Of a DNA stretch of 64,000 nucleotides, positions 10,135 to 21,500 are shown piece by piece. The DNA is from Okapia johnstoni (taxonomy: Eukaryota > Chordata > Mammalia > Artiodactyla > Giraffidae). The DNA lies in contig JAGTYA010000024.1 in the NCBI GenBank assembly GCA_024291935.2, positions 186,001 to 250,000 of the forward strand. The letters are read 5' to 3'. Both the position numbers and the translations under genes were made by a program. The notes beneath the pieces were generated by a model. That model saw nothing but the letters and a program-made list of their open reading frames with translations. It did no database searches and was not told where the DNA came from. Within the stretch, counting starts at the first letter, position 1; each line of letters begins with the position of its first letter.

Positions 10135-10990
10135 ATGGTAGTTGTGTTTTTAATTTTTGAGAAACTTCCATCTGTTTTGCCATAGTGGCTGCAATCATTT
10201 ACATCCCCTTCAACAGTGTGCAAGGGTCCCTTTTCTCCACATCCTCACCAATACTTGTTTTTTGTTGTCTTTTTGATAACCATTCTGACAAGTGTGAGGT
10301 GACATCTCATTGTAGTTTTGATTTGCATTTCCATGATCAGTGATGTTAGGTGTGCCTACTGACCATCTACATGTCTTTGAGAAATTGTCTGTTTAGACCC
10401 TCTACCCATTTTTTAATCAGGTTACTTGTTTTTACTGTTGTTGAGTTGTATGAGTTCTTTGTATATTTTGGATATTGACCTCTCAGACGTAGTTTGCAAA
10501 TATCTTCTCCCTTTCAGTAGGCAGCCTTTTAGTTTTGTTGATAGATTCCTATGCAAATGTGTTTGTTTGACATAATCCTATTTTATTTTTGGTTTTGTTT
10601 CCCTTGCCTGAGAAGACAGATCCAAAAAATAATTACTGAGACTCATACCAAAGAATGTCCTGCCTGAAAGAATCTATAATTCTTTTCTACTTTCTGACAC
10701 ATTCGTGTCATCTGTGAATAATGGCATGCATTTCTTCCTCTCTGATCTTCATGTCTTCTTTATCCCTGCCTTATTCCATTGGCTAAGACTTCCACTAAAA
10801 CGCTGAAGAGAAATAATACCAGGCATTCTGGTCTTGTTCTGACTTTGGAGGAAGACTTTCAATATTTCACCATAAAGTATGATGTTTGCTGAGGTTTTTA
10901 AAACTCACGTGAACTATGTTTCCTTTTATTTTATTTACCAAAAGTTTTTGTTTTGAATGGATAGTGAATTTTATTCTTAAAAAATCTTTT
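10135..10990 (-). mobile_element. L1 ORF2, right portion
   Basis: Continues the L1 broken at 9297: ATGGTAGTTGTGTTTTTAAT, CATAGTGGCTGCAATCATTT, ATTTGCATTTCCATGATCAG and further into ORF2. Confidence 0.87.
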
Positions 10991-11126
10991 AGCTGTATAC
11001 TACAATTTGCTGTTTTTCTCCAAATCTGTCTTCAGATCATTATCAGTTGTTTGCTTCCCGGCCCAGAATCCCTGTGCTCAACATTCCTAAGTAACACCTA
11101 TTGCTTTCCCATGCTGCTGCCCCGTT

Positions 11127-11662
11127 ATTCTTGTTCAGTAGCTAAATGGTGTCCCACTCTTTGTGACCCCATTGACTGTAGCATGCCAGGCTCCTCTGTC
11201 CTTTGCTATCTCCAGGAGTTTGTACAAATTAACATCCCTTGGGTTGGTGATGCTATCCAGCCATCTCATCCTCTGCGGCCCTCTTCTCCTTCTGCCCTCA
11301 ACCTTTTCTAGCATCAGAGTCTTTTCCAGTGAGTCAGTTCTTCACATCAGGTGGCCAAAGCATTGGAGCGTCAGCTTCAGCATAGTCCTTCCAATGAATA
11401 TTCAGGATTGATTTCCTTTTGGATTGACTGCTTTGATCTCCTTGCAGTCCAAGGGACTCTAAAGAGTCTTCTCCAGCACCACAGTTTGAAAGCATCAACT
11501 CTTTGGGGCTCACCCTTCTTTATGGCCCAATTCTCACATCCATACATGACTACTGGAAAAGCCATAGCTTTGTTGATCTTTGTCAGCAAAGTGATGTCTC
11601 TGCTTTTTAATATGCTGTCTAGATTTGTCATAGCTTTTCTTCCAAGGAGCAAGTGTCTTTTG
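11127..11662 (-). mobile_element. BovB LINE 3' end
   Basis: The antisense 3' end begins TTGTTCAGTAGCTAAATGGT and runs back to CTTCCAAGGAGCAAGTGTCT. A 91-codon minus-strand piece of the reverse-transcriptase C-terminus is still open. Confidence 0.94.
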
Positions 11663-12440
11663 CTGTGTACTTGGCCCCAGTCACCCAGGGGACTTCCTTT
11701 TGATCACCCCACACCCAAATCCCATCCTCTTCGAGTCTCATCTGAAATGTCTGCTTGACATTTCAGATCAGTAGGGAAATGGAGAACCATTCTATAATTA
11801 TCATGACAATTGGCTATCAAATTTGTCACAGAATAGAAACAATTAACTGAATCCCTATCACGCATTAAAAAATATGTACTCCTGCACTATATATTTAAAA
11901 TTTTTATATGGATTTCAAAACTAAGTGCTATACACACAAACATACACTATGAAAGTTCCATACAAAAATAAGACAGGATAGTGTTTTCATTTGGAGGTAG
12001 AGTCTACACAGTATTCTGAACCTGAAAGCCATAAGAGAAAAGAATGGCAGATCAAGTACATGTGAAATAAAATTTTTTCTTCATGAATGACACTTAAAAT
12101 TAATAAATTGCCTGTGGAAAGTGTTGGCCACATATTTACCAGGCAAAGGGTTAATATACCCTGTATCAAAAGATTTTCAACCCTACAAATTAAGAAGAAG
12201 AACAGCCTTATGGAGAAATGGGGGCTATGGACAGTCACCTGAAGAAATACTAATAAACATGACTAATAAACATGACATGACTAATAAACATATGAAAAGA
12301 TGCTTACTAGTAACCTTACTAAGTGATCAAGGAAGTTTGAAAACCACCACATTCAGATTTTTCCACTGGCAAAAACAAACCATCAGGTTGTCAAGCCTGT
12401 GAGAGAGGTGGCTTCACTGAGTGCCATCAGCTCCAGGACT
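11663..12440. other. No feature recognised
   Basis: AT-rich. Near 12253-12292 there is a short tandem of a TAATAAACATGAC-like word. No exon or repeat family is recognised. Confidence 0.5.
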
Positions 12441-13000
12441 GTGCCAACAGTACCAGAATGGAGCGCCTTCCCCTCCAGAATCTTGCTGTCTACGGGGAGA
12501 CATGCAGACCAACTACAGAATGTGATCTGTACAGCAGAGATACGATCTCTCTAGTGAGGGCCTTGTAGGGAATCCCGAGTAGTTGGCAGTGATCAGGGAA
12601 GACTTCAGGAGAACTAGACGTGTGGCACTAGTGGTAAAGAATCTGCCTGCCAATGCAGGAGACACAAGAGACTTGGCTTGGATCTCCAGAAAGATCCCCT
12701 GGAGTAGGAAATGGCAACCCACTCCAGTATTCTTGCCTGGAGAATCCCATAGACAGAGGAGCCTCGCGGTCTACAGTCCATGTGCCTCAAAGAGTTGGAC
12801 GCAACTGAGTGACTGAGCACAGATATGAGCTGAGACCAAGACAAAGAAGAGGTGGGGACAGTCCTGTGGGCCCAGGATGCAAGAGCACAGAGCCTGTCCC
12901 CAGGATGGGTGGTGGTCATGCCCTCTTGTAGGGTGTAAAGCTGGCTGGGAATACTGCAAAGCAGCCAGGGAGCAGATCAGGAAGTGCCTGGAAAATCTTG
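12441..13000 (-). mobile_element. L2 LINE fragment, split by a SINE
   Basis: Antisense L2 internal sequence: a GATCAGGGAAGACTTCAGGA stretch, resuming after the SINE with GAGCTGAGACCAAGACAAAG. Confidence 0.6.
12616..12826 (+). mobile_element. Bov-tA SINE
   Basis: The head is degenerate (GTGTGGCACTAGTGGTAAAG) but the body and A-unit are complete, ending GCAACTGAGTGACTGAGCAC. It sits inside an L2 fragment. Confidence 0.93.
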
Positions 13001-13541
13001 AAATAAGACTTGATTCAGCCAGTCAGTGGTTTTCACATTATCTTTTGATTTGCAAATAAATGCACTTGGGAGGCTCCACAAGCATTTTAATCCAGTCTCC
13101 TCTTTAGGAATATTTTCCCCTAGTTTAAAGCTTGTAAAGCCAAAGAAATACCTACACCCTCAAATATTTCGTATACCAAGTTTTATCACCTTTACTGTGC
13201 TTCCAAAAGCTAGATGAACATGTTTTGGTGCAGACCACAGAGGAAAGCATCTGTCACCACTGTAAATACAGTAGAACGTCTTACAAATGTGTCATTGTTT
13301 GGGAAAGCGAGCTCTGATCAACTCTCTGGAGTCCTGCCCATACAAGGCAGGTATAATCAGAGCAGAGTTAGCCTGAAAATCAGGAGAGGCTAAGGAGCAC
13401 CAGCTCTGTACAGAATCTTCAAGCACTGAGAGTTCATAAAAGCGCACGAGCCAACTTGTGGTAGAGTTTCAACACACAGTAAGTGATTTTCAGTGCTTGT
13501 TGTCTGGATTTGGCATTTGTGATAAGGAAGCAAGAATTTGG
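13001..13541. other. No feature recognised
   Basis: Unassigned sequence up to the BovB target site; no exon-like frame. Confidence 0.5.
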
Positions 13542-13553
13542 TAGATAGTTGTT

Positions 13554-14235
13554 CAGTTCAGTTCAGTCGCTCAGGCCTCCCTGTCCATCACCAACTCCCG
13601 GAGTCGACCCAAACTCATGTCCATCAAGTCGGTAATGCCATCCAGCCATCTCATCCTCTGTCGTCCCCTTCTGCCCCCAATCCTTCTCAGCATCAGGGTG
13701 TTTTCCAATGAGTCAGCTCTTCGCATGAAGTGGCCAAAGTATTGGAGTTTCAGTTCAACATCAGTCCTTCCAATGAACACTCAGGACTGATTTCCTTTAG
13801 GATGGACTGGTTGGATCTCCTTGCAGTCCAAGGGACTCTCAAAAGTCTTCTCCAACACCACAGTTCAAACGCATCCATTCTTTGGTGCTCAGCTTTCTTT
13901 ATAATCCAACTCTCACATCCATACATGACTACTGGAAAAACCATAGCCTTGACTAGACGGACCTTTGCTGACAAAGTAATGTCTCTGCTTTTTAATATGC
14001 TGTCTAGGTTGGTCATAACTTTCCTTCCAAGGAGTAAGCGTCTTTTAATTTCATTGCTGCAATCACCATCTGCAGTGATTTTGGAGCCCAAAAAAATAAA
14101 GTCTGACACTGTTTGCACTGTTTCCCCATCTATTTCCCATGAAGTGATGGGACCAGATGCCATGATCTTAGTTTTCTGAATGTTGAGCTTTAAGCCAACT
14201 TTTTCACTCTCCTCTTTCACTTTCATCAAGAGGCT
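13554..14235 (-). mobile_element. BovB LINE, 5'-truncated, TSD intact
   Basis: Antisense BovB flanked by a perfect 12-bp TSD, TAGATAGTTGTT (13542-13553 and 14236-14247). The minus frame from 14259 to 13750 (about 170 codons) is an unbroken reverse-transcriptase C-terminus with motifs such as LNIQKTKIMASGPITSW and [14 protein letters not shown]. Near 13572 the 3' region lacks about 45 bp usually found between TCAGTCGCTCAG and GCCTCCCTGTCC. The copy is therefore fairly young, but it lacks the catalytic half and cannot be active. Confidence 0.96.
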
Positions 14236-14277
14236 TAGATAGTTGTTAATCCCATTCAACTCTGAAACAGAAGTCTT

Positions 14278-14471
14278 TTAAAAAATTTTTTTGACGTGGA
14301 CCATTTTTAAAGTCTTTATTGAATTTGTTACCGTATTGCTTCTGTTGTGTTTTAATGTGCTGGTGTTTTGACCATGAGGCATGTAGGATCTTAGCTCCCC
14401 GCGGGACTTGAAATCACATTGCCTGTATTGGAAGGGGAAGTCTTAACTACTGGACCACCAGGGAGGTCCCC
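14278..14471 (-). mobile_element. CHR-type SINE, TSD intact
   Basis: Antisense tRNA-derived SINE with a long T-rich start and end at CACCAGGGAGGTCCC. The 14-bp TSD is GAAACAGAAGTCTT at 14264-14277 and 14472-14485. Confidence 0.93.
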
Positions 14472-14579
14472 GAAACAGAAGTCTTAACTATTCCCACACT
14501 TCTGGACTTCCTGGATCCTTTGAATTGAAGAGCACTTATTCTAAAATCAGCCACGTGAATTTTTTTTTAAACTTGATTT

Positions 14580-14985
14580 CAATTCATCCATTCAACAAAT
14601 ATTTGAGTGCCTTCAGTCTACCAGGTGCTAGTGGGCACCGTGCCAAGCACAAAGGATACAATAGAGTGCAAAAGTTCATGTTCTTCCTCCTCACGGAGCT
14701 AGATGCTAATCAAATAAACCTTCAAGCCAAATTAAGATGTCAACCAAACAAGATGTCAGCCCTGGTAAGTGCTGTCAAGGGAAGACACCCTAGTGCCTGA
14801 GGATGTAGCCTGGTCAGGGAGGTCATGGGAGGTGCTCTGGAGGAAGTAAAGCTTGAGCTGTGGTCATGAAGATGGGTGAATGGAAAGATGAAGGCAGGGA
14901 GCAGGCGACTGGGCCATGCCAGCTTCCAGCTTTGTCCTGATACAGAGAGAACCAGAAGCCCTTGATTTTGAAGAGGATGAAGTGG
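14580..14985 (-). mobile_element. L2 LINE fragment
   Basis: Antisense L2 3' end (CCATTCAACAAATATTTGAG, CCAGGTGCTAGTGGGCACCG) continuing into internal sequence (CTGGTCAGGGAGGTCATGGG). Confidence 0.75.
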
Positions 14986-15474
14986 CATACCCTATCCCAG
15001 TGATTGCAGGGCACACCTTTTTTTTGCATCTTCATATCTCCAAAATCAAAGTGCAATTAGCAGTTTTTTCTTTCTGAGCTCGACATAAAATAATGATACA
15101 TACAACTTACAGTCGATGGGATTTTAGAGTTGATGAAGTATGGTGATCAGGTTTTGCATTTTTAAGAGATTACTTGATGTAATGTGGAGAACAGACAAGA
15201 TTATCTTCATGGATCAGGGTTTTCTTTATATTACAGTAAAATGCAGAAACCTGCTTCTGCTGCTGAGTAACTGTAATTTCACTTTCACCTATACCTCACT
15301 GTCTAATTTCAAAGTTCTCCTTTTATCAGAAGAGTTTCTTTGTTCTCATAATTATTATTAATCTGAAATTATCATAAGATCTACATAAAAAAAAAACCCT
15401 TTTATTCAATAGATAAGTTTAGATTGACAGAGATAAAAATCTGTACAGAATGTCCCTTAATAAAAGGGTTTGGG
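14986..15474. other. No gene recognised
   Basis: Unassigned apart from the inverted repeat at 15394-15471. Confidence 0.5.
15394..15471. repeat. 13-bp perfect inverted repeat
   Basis: AAACCCTTTTATT at 15394-15406 and AATAAAAGGGTTT at 15459-15471 enclose 52 bp and abut the next SINE. Confidence 0.8.
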
Positions 15475-15590
15475 GGGCTTCCCTCGTGGTACAGTGGTTA
15501 AGACCCTGCACTTTCAATGCAGAGGGCGTGGGTTTGACCCCTGGTCAAGGAACTAAGATCCCACTTGCCCCCACAGCCAAAAACTAAAGG
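15475..15590 (+). mobile_element. CHR-2 SINE
   Basis: GGCTTCCCTCGTGGTACAGT head, GGGTTTGACCCCTGGTCAAG B-box region, and a GCCAAAAACTAAAGG end. Confidence 0.9.
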
Positions 15591-16160
15591 ACAGCGAAGG
15601 GGAGTTCTGCTATGGAAAACTGAGGTAACTATACTGTTCTAGGTAATAGGGAACCCTTGAGGATTTTTGCAGAGAAGAATGATCAAAACTGCCGACAAAA
15701 CTCTTAACTCTGGCCACAGCAAAAAGAAGTCATGAGGGAGAGGGAGGAAACTTCATGGGAATGAAAGGAGGGAAGTGGGTGATCAAACTCTTGAAACTCC
15801 CATTGTCTAGTTGGGGAAGAAGAAAAATGGAGATAAAACTTTTAATGTTATAACCATCTAAAGGACTTTGTGAAGTAAGATATACAGATGATTGACATGA
15901 TTCCCTTCCCTTCCTTTACCCTAGTAGGCTCCTTTAGTTCCAAGATAAGACTTTTCTCTTCCGTAAAACCATTTTGTCTCTTTGGTTTTTTTTTTTAAGG
16001 AAGAGATTAGCATTCAAAAGTAAAAAACTGTGTACACATTCAGACCCTTTCACACTGCCCTCTGTTTCAGCGGCCGCCCCCAGCCCCTCAGTGACTCTGG
16101 TGCTCCAAGTAAGACACTCTGAAGCCTGATTTGTGGAGAAATTGGCCATACAACCCATGT
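15591..16160. other. No gene recognised
   Basis: GAGGATTTTTGCAGAGAAGA near 15660 is faintly L2-like. The rest is unassigned. Confidence 0.4.
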
Positions 16161-16583
16161 AGCTATTGGTTATGGATTGAATTATGTTTTCCCCAAAAAA
16201 GATACTTTGAGGTCTTAACCCCATGACCTCAAACGGTGACCTTATATAGAGATTGCAGATGTTACTAGTTAAGTAGGGCGGACCCCAAAGCAGTGTGACC
16301 ACTGTCTTTATAACAAGATAGAAGGCAATGTCATGACCAGGGCAGAACTGGAGTGATGCCTTGAGGAATGCCGAAGGTTGTCAGCAAACCACAGAAGCCA
16401 GGAAGAGGCACAGAAGCCAGGAAGAGGATTCCTCTACAGGCTGCATGAGGGAGCGTGGCCCTGCCAACGCTGTGGTTTCAGACTTCTAACCTCCAGAACT
16501 GTGAGACAATACATTTCTGTTATTTTAAGCCAGCCAGCTTGTAGCAATTTGTTAACAGCAGTCCTCAGAAACCAACATAGTAT
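16161..16583 (+). mobile_element. MaLR-type (MLT1-like) LTR relic
   Basis: Starts TTATGGATTGAATTATGTTT and ends with the conserved CCTCCAGAACTGTGAGACAA, ATTTCTGTTATTTTAAGCCA and a CAGCAGTCCTCAGAAACC-like terminus. It holds a 19-bp tandem duplication (16390-16427). Subfamily not assigned; there is no coding content. Confidence 0.6.
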
Positions 16584-17079
16584 GTGAGGATATTCATGGC
16601 CATTTACTCAATTCACCTGAATAGGTCAGTGGAAAAATATAGTTGAATGGATCCATCAGTCATTGTATGCCTCGTCTTAAGTCTGCCGCATGCAGTCCCC
16701 CATCCCTACCCTTATCACAGTTAATTGGACCAAGGTGGAACCAACCTGTCTCTGAGCCCATGGCTCCCTTGGCTAACCAGCAGCCATGTGACTTGTGTGT
16801 GGCCTGGTGTGGAAAATATTTGAACTAAGAGGCTCAAAGGGATATGATCAGTTAGCTGCAGGGAAGTGAAATAGAAAGGTAAAGAGGAAGCTCGAAAAGG
16901 CAATTATTAACTGTAAGCTACTGGCCAAGAGAGGAGCAGAAAAAAGACACCTGGAGCAGAAGAGAAAGGACCATGGGGGTGATGGGTGGCACAGAGGAGG
17001 GGGCATGGAGCTCAGCTTTGGTGAGTTGGCAACTTGCCTCTCTACAGTCATCCTCACCTTTTAATGAAGAACTCAACTT
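16584..17079. other. No feature recognised
   Basis: Unassigned; short frames only. Confidence 0.5.
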
Positions 17080-17165
17080 TGGGAGTTCTCTGATGGCCTA
17101 TTGGTTAGATTTCAGGCTTTCACTCCTGTAGCCAGGGTTCAATCCAGAAAAAAGAAAAAAACTTT
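17080..17165 (+). mobile_element. CHR-2 SINE, 3'-truncated
   Basis: Degenerate head (GGGAGTTCTCTGATGGCCTA) and B box (GGGTTCAATCCAG) running straight into an A-rich tail. Confidence 0.8.
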
Positions 17166-17226
17166 TAGTTGGGCTTAAAGTTGCCTGGCCAATAGAATAC
17201 ACGACCCACCATCCTGGAAAGTGGGT

Positions 17227-17571
17227 TGTTGTTGTTCAGTCACTCAGTCACGTTCAACTCTTTGTGACCCCATGGACTGCAGCACACCAGGCTTCCCTGT
17301 CCTTCACCATCTCCCAGAGCTTGCTCAAACTCATGTCCATTGAGTCCATGGTGCCATCCATCCATCTTGTCTTCTGTTGTCCCCTTCTCCTCCCGCCTTC
17401 AGTCTTTCCCAGCATCAGGGTCTTTTTCAATGAGTCAGCTCTTTGCATCAGGTGGCCAAAGTATCGGAGCTTCAGCTTCAGCATCAATCCTTCCAGTGAA
17501 TATTCAGGGTTGATTTCCTTTAGGATTGACTGCCCTGATCTCCTTGCAATCCAAGGGACTCTCAAGAGTCT
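17227..17571 (-). mobile_element. BovB LINE 3' end
   Basis: The antisense 3' terminus starts GTTGTTGTTCAGTCACTCAG. It stops at CCAAGGGACTCTCAAGAGTC, so it is a short 5'-truncated copy. Confidence 0.94.
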
Positions 17572-19006
17572 AGGTATGACCTTGAAACTAAGTATTCAGG
17601 ACTTAGAGTTGGGGGTGAGGCAGGAAGAGGGTGTGGCCTTTCCATATGGCTGCTGAGAATGAAAGCCAGGGGCCAGGGGTTAGGTGGACAGGGAAGTCAG
17701 CTCAGCCCCTGTCTTACCTGGCACAGCAGCCAGGCTTCCCGGAGCACCGGAAATAGCGCTCTGTGCCCCTCCACAGTCCCTACATGCTGTCCCTTTGTCT
17801 CTCTTCCTTCTTGTGTCTCTTCTCTGCATGAAAGTATCAGTCAGGTCCTTTGGATTCCTCCTCTCACAGAATGCTCTAAGTCTTCATCATGAGGAAGCCT
17901 CTGGAGATAATGACAGGCTTCTTGGCGGTTCAGTCTTCAGAGTCTTGAGGACCTACAGGAGGCCAGGAGGGGATGGTCTGCAGCTCTAGGCTGGCTTCCC
18001 TCCGCAGCAGGAATCGGTCCGATCTCACCTGCTCCTCTCCCCGAGGCCTTGACTGCTTCTTCTCCCTCCCTGTCCCTGGGTCTCTGTGTCCTGCTTTACG
18101 CTGCCCCTACCAGGTGCCCAGTGCTGGGCCTCAAGTTCACTTCCTCCAGAGAGAGGACCTCATGTTTTCTTTCAGCCGTTGGTCCCTGTTGGGGAGCTTT
18201 TTTCCATTAGACCTCCCCACTGGCCGGACAATCCTGTATATTGCTCGTCCTTGGGTCAGGTGTTGAGTTAACACTTTTGCCACCAGCATCTGTCTTCCTT
18301 CTTGTGGTAACGGTGCCCAGATTTTCCTCAGAACAACGCTTCCCTCCTCCTCATCACATGTGATTTGAATAGCTGGATGCCACATTGTCAATGGCCAGGT
18401 GACATGGAGAACCTAGTCCCAGCCAATGAGATGCTAAGACTGTTGAGAAAGGAGCGTTCCCTTCCCCTCTGCTGGGAGCTGTAATGATGTCAGTCATGGC
18501 GACAGGAAGAAGCAGCCAGGAGGTAAAAGGCAGAGCAGGTCTTTGTGGAAGGGTTTGTACCTCCAGGAGCCTGCTGGTCCCACTGCTGTATAAGCCAGTG
18601 AGGTTCTCTTTTTCCCTCAAACCAGGTTGAGAGGAATTTCCGTAACCTCAAACTGAAAACGTTCTGACTGGTCCAGGTCAGATGGCCCCCTCAGTCCAGT
18701 TGGCAGTGGCTGGGGTAGCCAGCCAGGCGTCACCTGTAGAGCAAAGTTTTCTGGGGGAAGAGCAGACTCAGGCTGGGTGAGACGGGCATTTTTAAGTTCA
18801 GCATCTCCAGCGTGAATAAGAGCCTGCAAGGCAAGATCAGGTGGCTATTATTGTGAGACAAAAGTTAAATTTAAAAAAGTAGCTGTGAAAAGCAGGTGAG
18901 CAGATACGTGAAGCCTTCAGGAGCCCTGGCCCATTGGTAACTTAGCTGGCACACTGTGGCTCTGTACGTGAACCTAGACCAGCTGTCTAGTGGACGGCTC
19001 CCAAGC
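17572..19006. other. No gene confirmed; mixed, partly GC-rich sequence
   Basis: Several overlapping frames of 60-101 codons on both strands (17659-18829) are mutual shadows. None joins to a clear acceptor and donor pair. The part near 18350-18620 has an old-repeat feel (CCAATGAGATGCTAAG) but I cannot name a family. Confidence 0.45.
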
Positions 19007-19185
19007 TGCTGCTGCTAAGTTGCTTCAGTCGTGTCCGACTCTGTGCGACCCCATAGACAGCAGCCCACCAGGCTCTGCCATCCCTGGGATTCTCCAGGCA
19101 AGAACACTGGTGTGGGTTGCCATTTCCTTCTCCAATGCATGAAAGTGAAAAATGAAAGTGAAGGCGCTCAGTCGTGTCCGACTGA
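19007..19185 (-). mobile_element. BovA2 SINE, second unit truncated
   Basis: Antisense from GCTGCTGCTGCTAAGTTGCT through one A-unit and the GAAAGTGAAAAATGAAAGTG linker, then only the first bases of a second unit. Confidence 0.92.
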
Positions 19186-19884
19186 TCTGGTCATAAAAAC
19201 TGCCTGAGTTTATGGGTTGAATAGAGGGACCCAATGCTGAGTAGTGTGTGTTTGCTGAATTAAGTTCCTCCCACCCTTCTCTCTCAATAACTACCACTCC
19301 CAGATACTCCCCACTAGAGATCATCGATGTTTGAGAAATCATAGCTCAATTGAAATTAAAGCAAACAAACATAGGAGATATTTGTGTAGATGTTCTAGGC
19401 AAGTTTACATTTCACATTAAAACACTTGCATTTATTTAACAGTTCCATTCCAGCTGTTTTATAAATATTATTACAGTATTCCAACTAGAAAAATAGTATC
19501 ACTCCTTTAAACACGATTGACTTGCTTAAAACAAATAGAATTCTTTTATTAGTACCTAAAAATCCTAGATTTTGTTACCATTTTAAATATAAAAGAAAAA
19601 CTTAATTTCTGATAAAAGCTCACAAAACTCATCTTTTTTTAAGTGTTAGAAAATGACAAGCTTAGTTAGACTGATTCAGAAGAGAAACTTTATGAAGGTT
19701 TAGGGATTTATGAGCTAGTTTGAACTAGGTCTAGACAGCTAAAGATCATTGTTTTTTTTAGAAGCAGTTTTGGCAAAGCCATAAATCCAATGGAGAGGGA
19801 ATGGTGGGAATTGTTGAGATGGGGCCCAGGGAGGGCAGGAAACAGCAATGTAGTCAAGGAGAGTTTGTAAATAGTAACCAGTTT
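19186..19884. other. No feature recognised
   Basis: AT-rich, no family or exon signal seen. Confidence 0.5.
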
Positions 19885-20094
19885 TAGTAGTTTGATGAAG
19901 TAGTTAAACACATAGATTCTGTGAGCCAACTCCACCGTTCTCTAGTGATTGGACTACAGGTAAGTTACTACCCTTTGCCTCAGTTTGTTCAACTGAAAAA
20001 TGGGTCTTAATGATACTGCAGAGGCTATGAGAAACAAGCTAATCAACTTCAAGAGCCCAGGACAAGGCCTGGCACATTGTAAGTGTGCTATGTA
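19885..20094 (+). mobile_element. MIR SINE, nearly full length
   Basis: Follows the MIR order: a GAAGTAGTTAAACACATAGA start, GTAAGTTACTACCCTTTGCC core, GTTCAACTGAAAAATGGGTC and an AGGCCTGGCACATTGTAAGT end. A SINE inserted at its 3' edge. Confidence 0.85.
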
Positions 20095-20103
20095 TTTAGT
20101 AGT

Positions 20104-20311
20104 GCTCAGTCATTCAGTTGTGTCTGACTCTTTGAGGCCCCATGGACTGTTGCCTGCAAGGCTCCTCTGTCCATGGGGATTCTTCAGGCAAGAATAATGG
20201 ACTGGGTTGCCACTTCCTACTCCAGGGGATCTTTCCAACCCAGGGATCAAACCCAAGTCTCCTGCATTGGCAGGGGATTCTTTACCACTAGCACCACCTG
20301 GGAAGCCAGTG
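20104..20311 (-). mobile_element. Bov-tA SINE, TSD intact
   Basis: Complete antisense element in the MIR tail. The 9-bp TSD is TTTAGTAGT at 20095-20103 and 20312-20320, the second copy running into an AGT repeat. Confidence 0.94.
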
Positions 20312-20340
20312 TTTAGTAGTAGTAGTAGTAACCAGTTTGG

Positions 20341-20556
20341 GTTTTTTTTTTTTAATATTTATTTATTTGACTGTATTATGTCTTAGTTACGTGTGTCAGA
20401 TGCAATCTTTTGTTCTCTGCACAGACTCAGTAGTTGGGGCTCATGAGCTTAGTTGCTCCGTGGCATGTGGGATCTTAGTTCCCTGACCAGGGATCGAATC
20501 TGCATCTCCTGCATGGCAATCTGGACTCTTAACCCCTGGACCACCAGGGAAGTCCC
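20341..20556 (-). mobile_element. CHR SINE
   Basis: T-rich start, GCTCCGTGGCATGTGGGATC, CCTGACCAGGGATCGAATCT, and end CCACCAGGGAAGTCCC. Confidence 0.92.
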
Positions 20557-20980
20557 AGTAATGAGGTTTTTGATGGGAAGTGGAGAGATTTAGTAATAGA
20601 ACAGTACCCATTCCTTTAAAATAAATAAATAAATAATGCAAGCCATTGCATGGAAATCTAAATTTATTGAGCTACTGATGCTCAGTTATACAGAATTACA
20701 CCACTTCAGTTAAGGCTTTCAGTTTGCATTTGGCTCAAAAGTAGTTGTAACCTTAGGTTGGTCAATTTAAATACTGTGATTCCCTGTTGGATAGATGCAT
20801 AGTCTTTACACCCAAACATTAATGCATACAAAGCAATGAGGCATTGTTAAATAAAACAACACATAGTTACTGCAACTTAGACCCTGTGACCAATTACACA
20901 TGATTAACATTACTTCCCGCATTCATATCCACAGTACTCGTCCCCCATCTAACATCTCAACTAAAATGTTGCACTTGCCA
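20557..20980. other. No feature recognised
   Basis: AT-rich sequence with no repeat family or exon signal recognised. Confidence 0.5.
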
Positions 20981-21203
20981 GGACTTCCCTGGAGGTCCAG
21001 TGGTTGAGAATCCACCTTGCAACGCAGGGTACTCAGGTTCAATCCCTGATTCGGGAACTAAGATCCCACGTGCCGCAGAGCTACTGAGCCCACGCACCAC
21101 AAGTAGAGAATCTGTGCACCTCAACAAAAGACCCTGCACGATGCAACGAAGATCTCTCATGCCTCAAGGAAGACCCAACACAGCCAAATAAATAAATGTT
21201 TAA
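20981..21203 (+). mobile_element. CHR-1 SINE
   Basis: Long form: GGACTTCCCTGGAGGTCCAG head, then GAGCCCACGCACCACAAGTA and AAGACCCAACACAGCCAAAT end with an AAATAAATA tail. Confidence 0.93.
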
Positions 21204-21403
21204 AGAAGAAAATTACACATGTGAAACAAAGCAAAAATACTAGTCCTGTGCATTTGGTATTGCATATGCACTATGCATGAGCAAGCAGGGGGTTCACAGA
21301 ATCTATAGCTGTAGAAGCTCTAGAAAAGGATTTACAAAAATTGTGTTTATAGTTGTGTGTGCAGTGGGAGGTCTACAACAAAAAGTGTATTTTCAAACAA
21401 TTT

Positions 21404-21500
21404 TTTAAATATTTATTTTTAATTGATGATCGCTTTACAATATTGGTTTGATTTCTGTGGTACATCAACAAGAACTAACCATAGGTTAGTCCTATGTACA
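21404..21500 (-). mobile_element. Ruminant L1 3' UTR fragment
   Basis: TTTACAATATTGGTTTGATT and GGTACATCAACAAGAACTAA match the antisense L1 3' end common in bovids. Confidence 0.65.

Noticed and set aside
13750..14259. 169-codon minus-strand frame as a gene
   Set aside because: It is the C-terminus of BovB reverse transcriptase in a truncated element, with the first few codons from the target site.
17659..18829. Series of 60-101-codon frames possibly forming a gene
   Set aside because: Frames overlap on both strands and I found no acceptor and donor pair that keeps one open; kept only as unassigned sequence.
20104..20311. CTCF sites from the CCACCAGGGAAG-type SINE heads
   Set aside because: The heads lack the GGC half of the CTCF core, and the same word recurs in dozens of copies; not specific enough to call.
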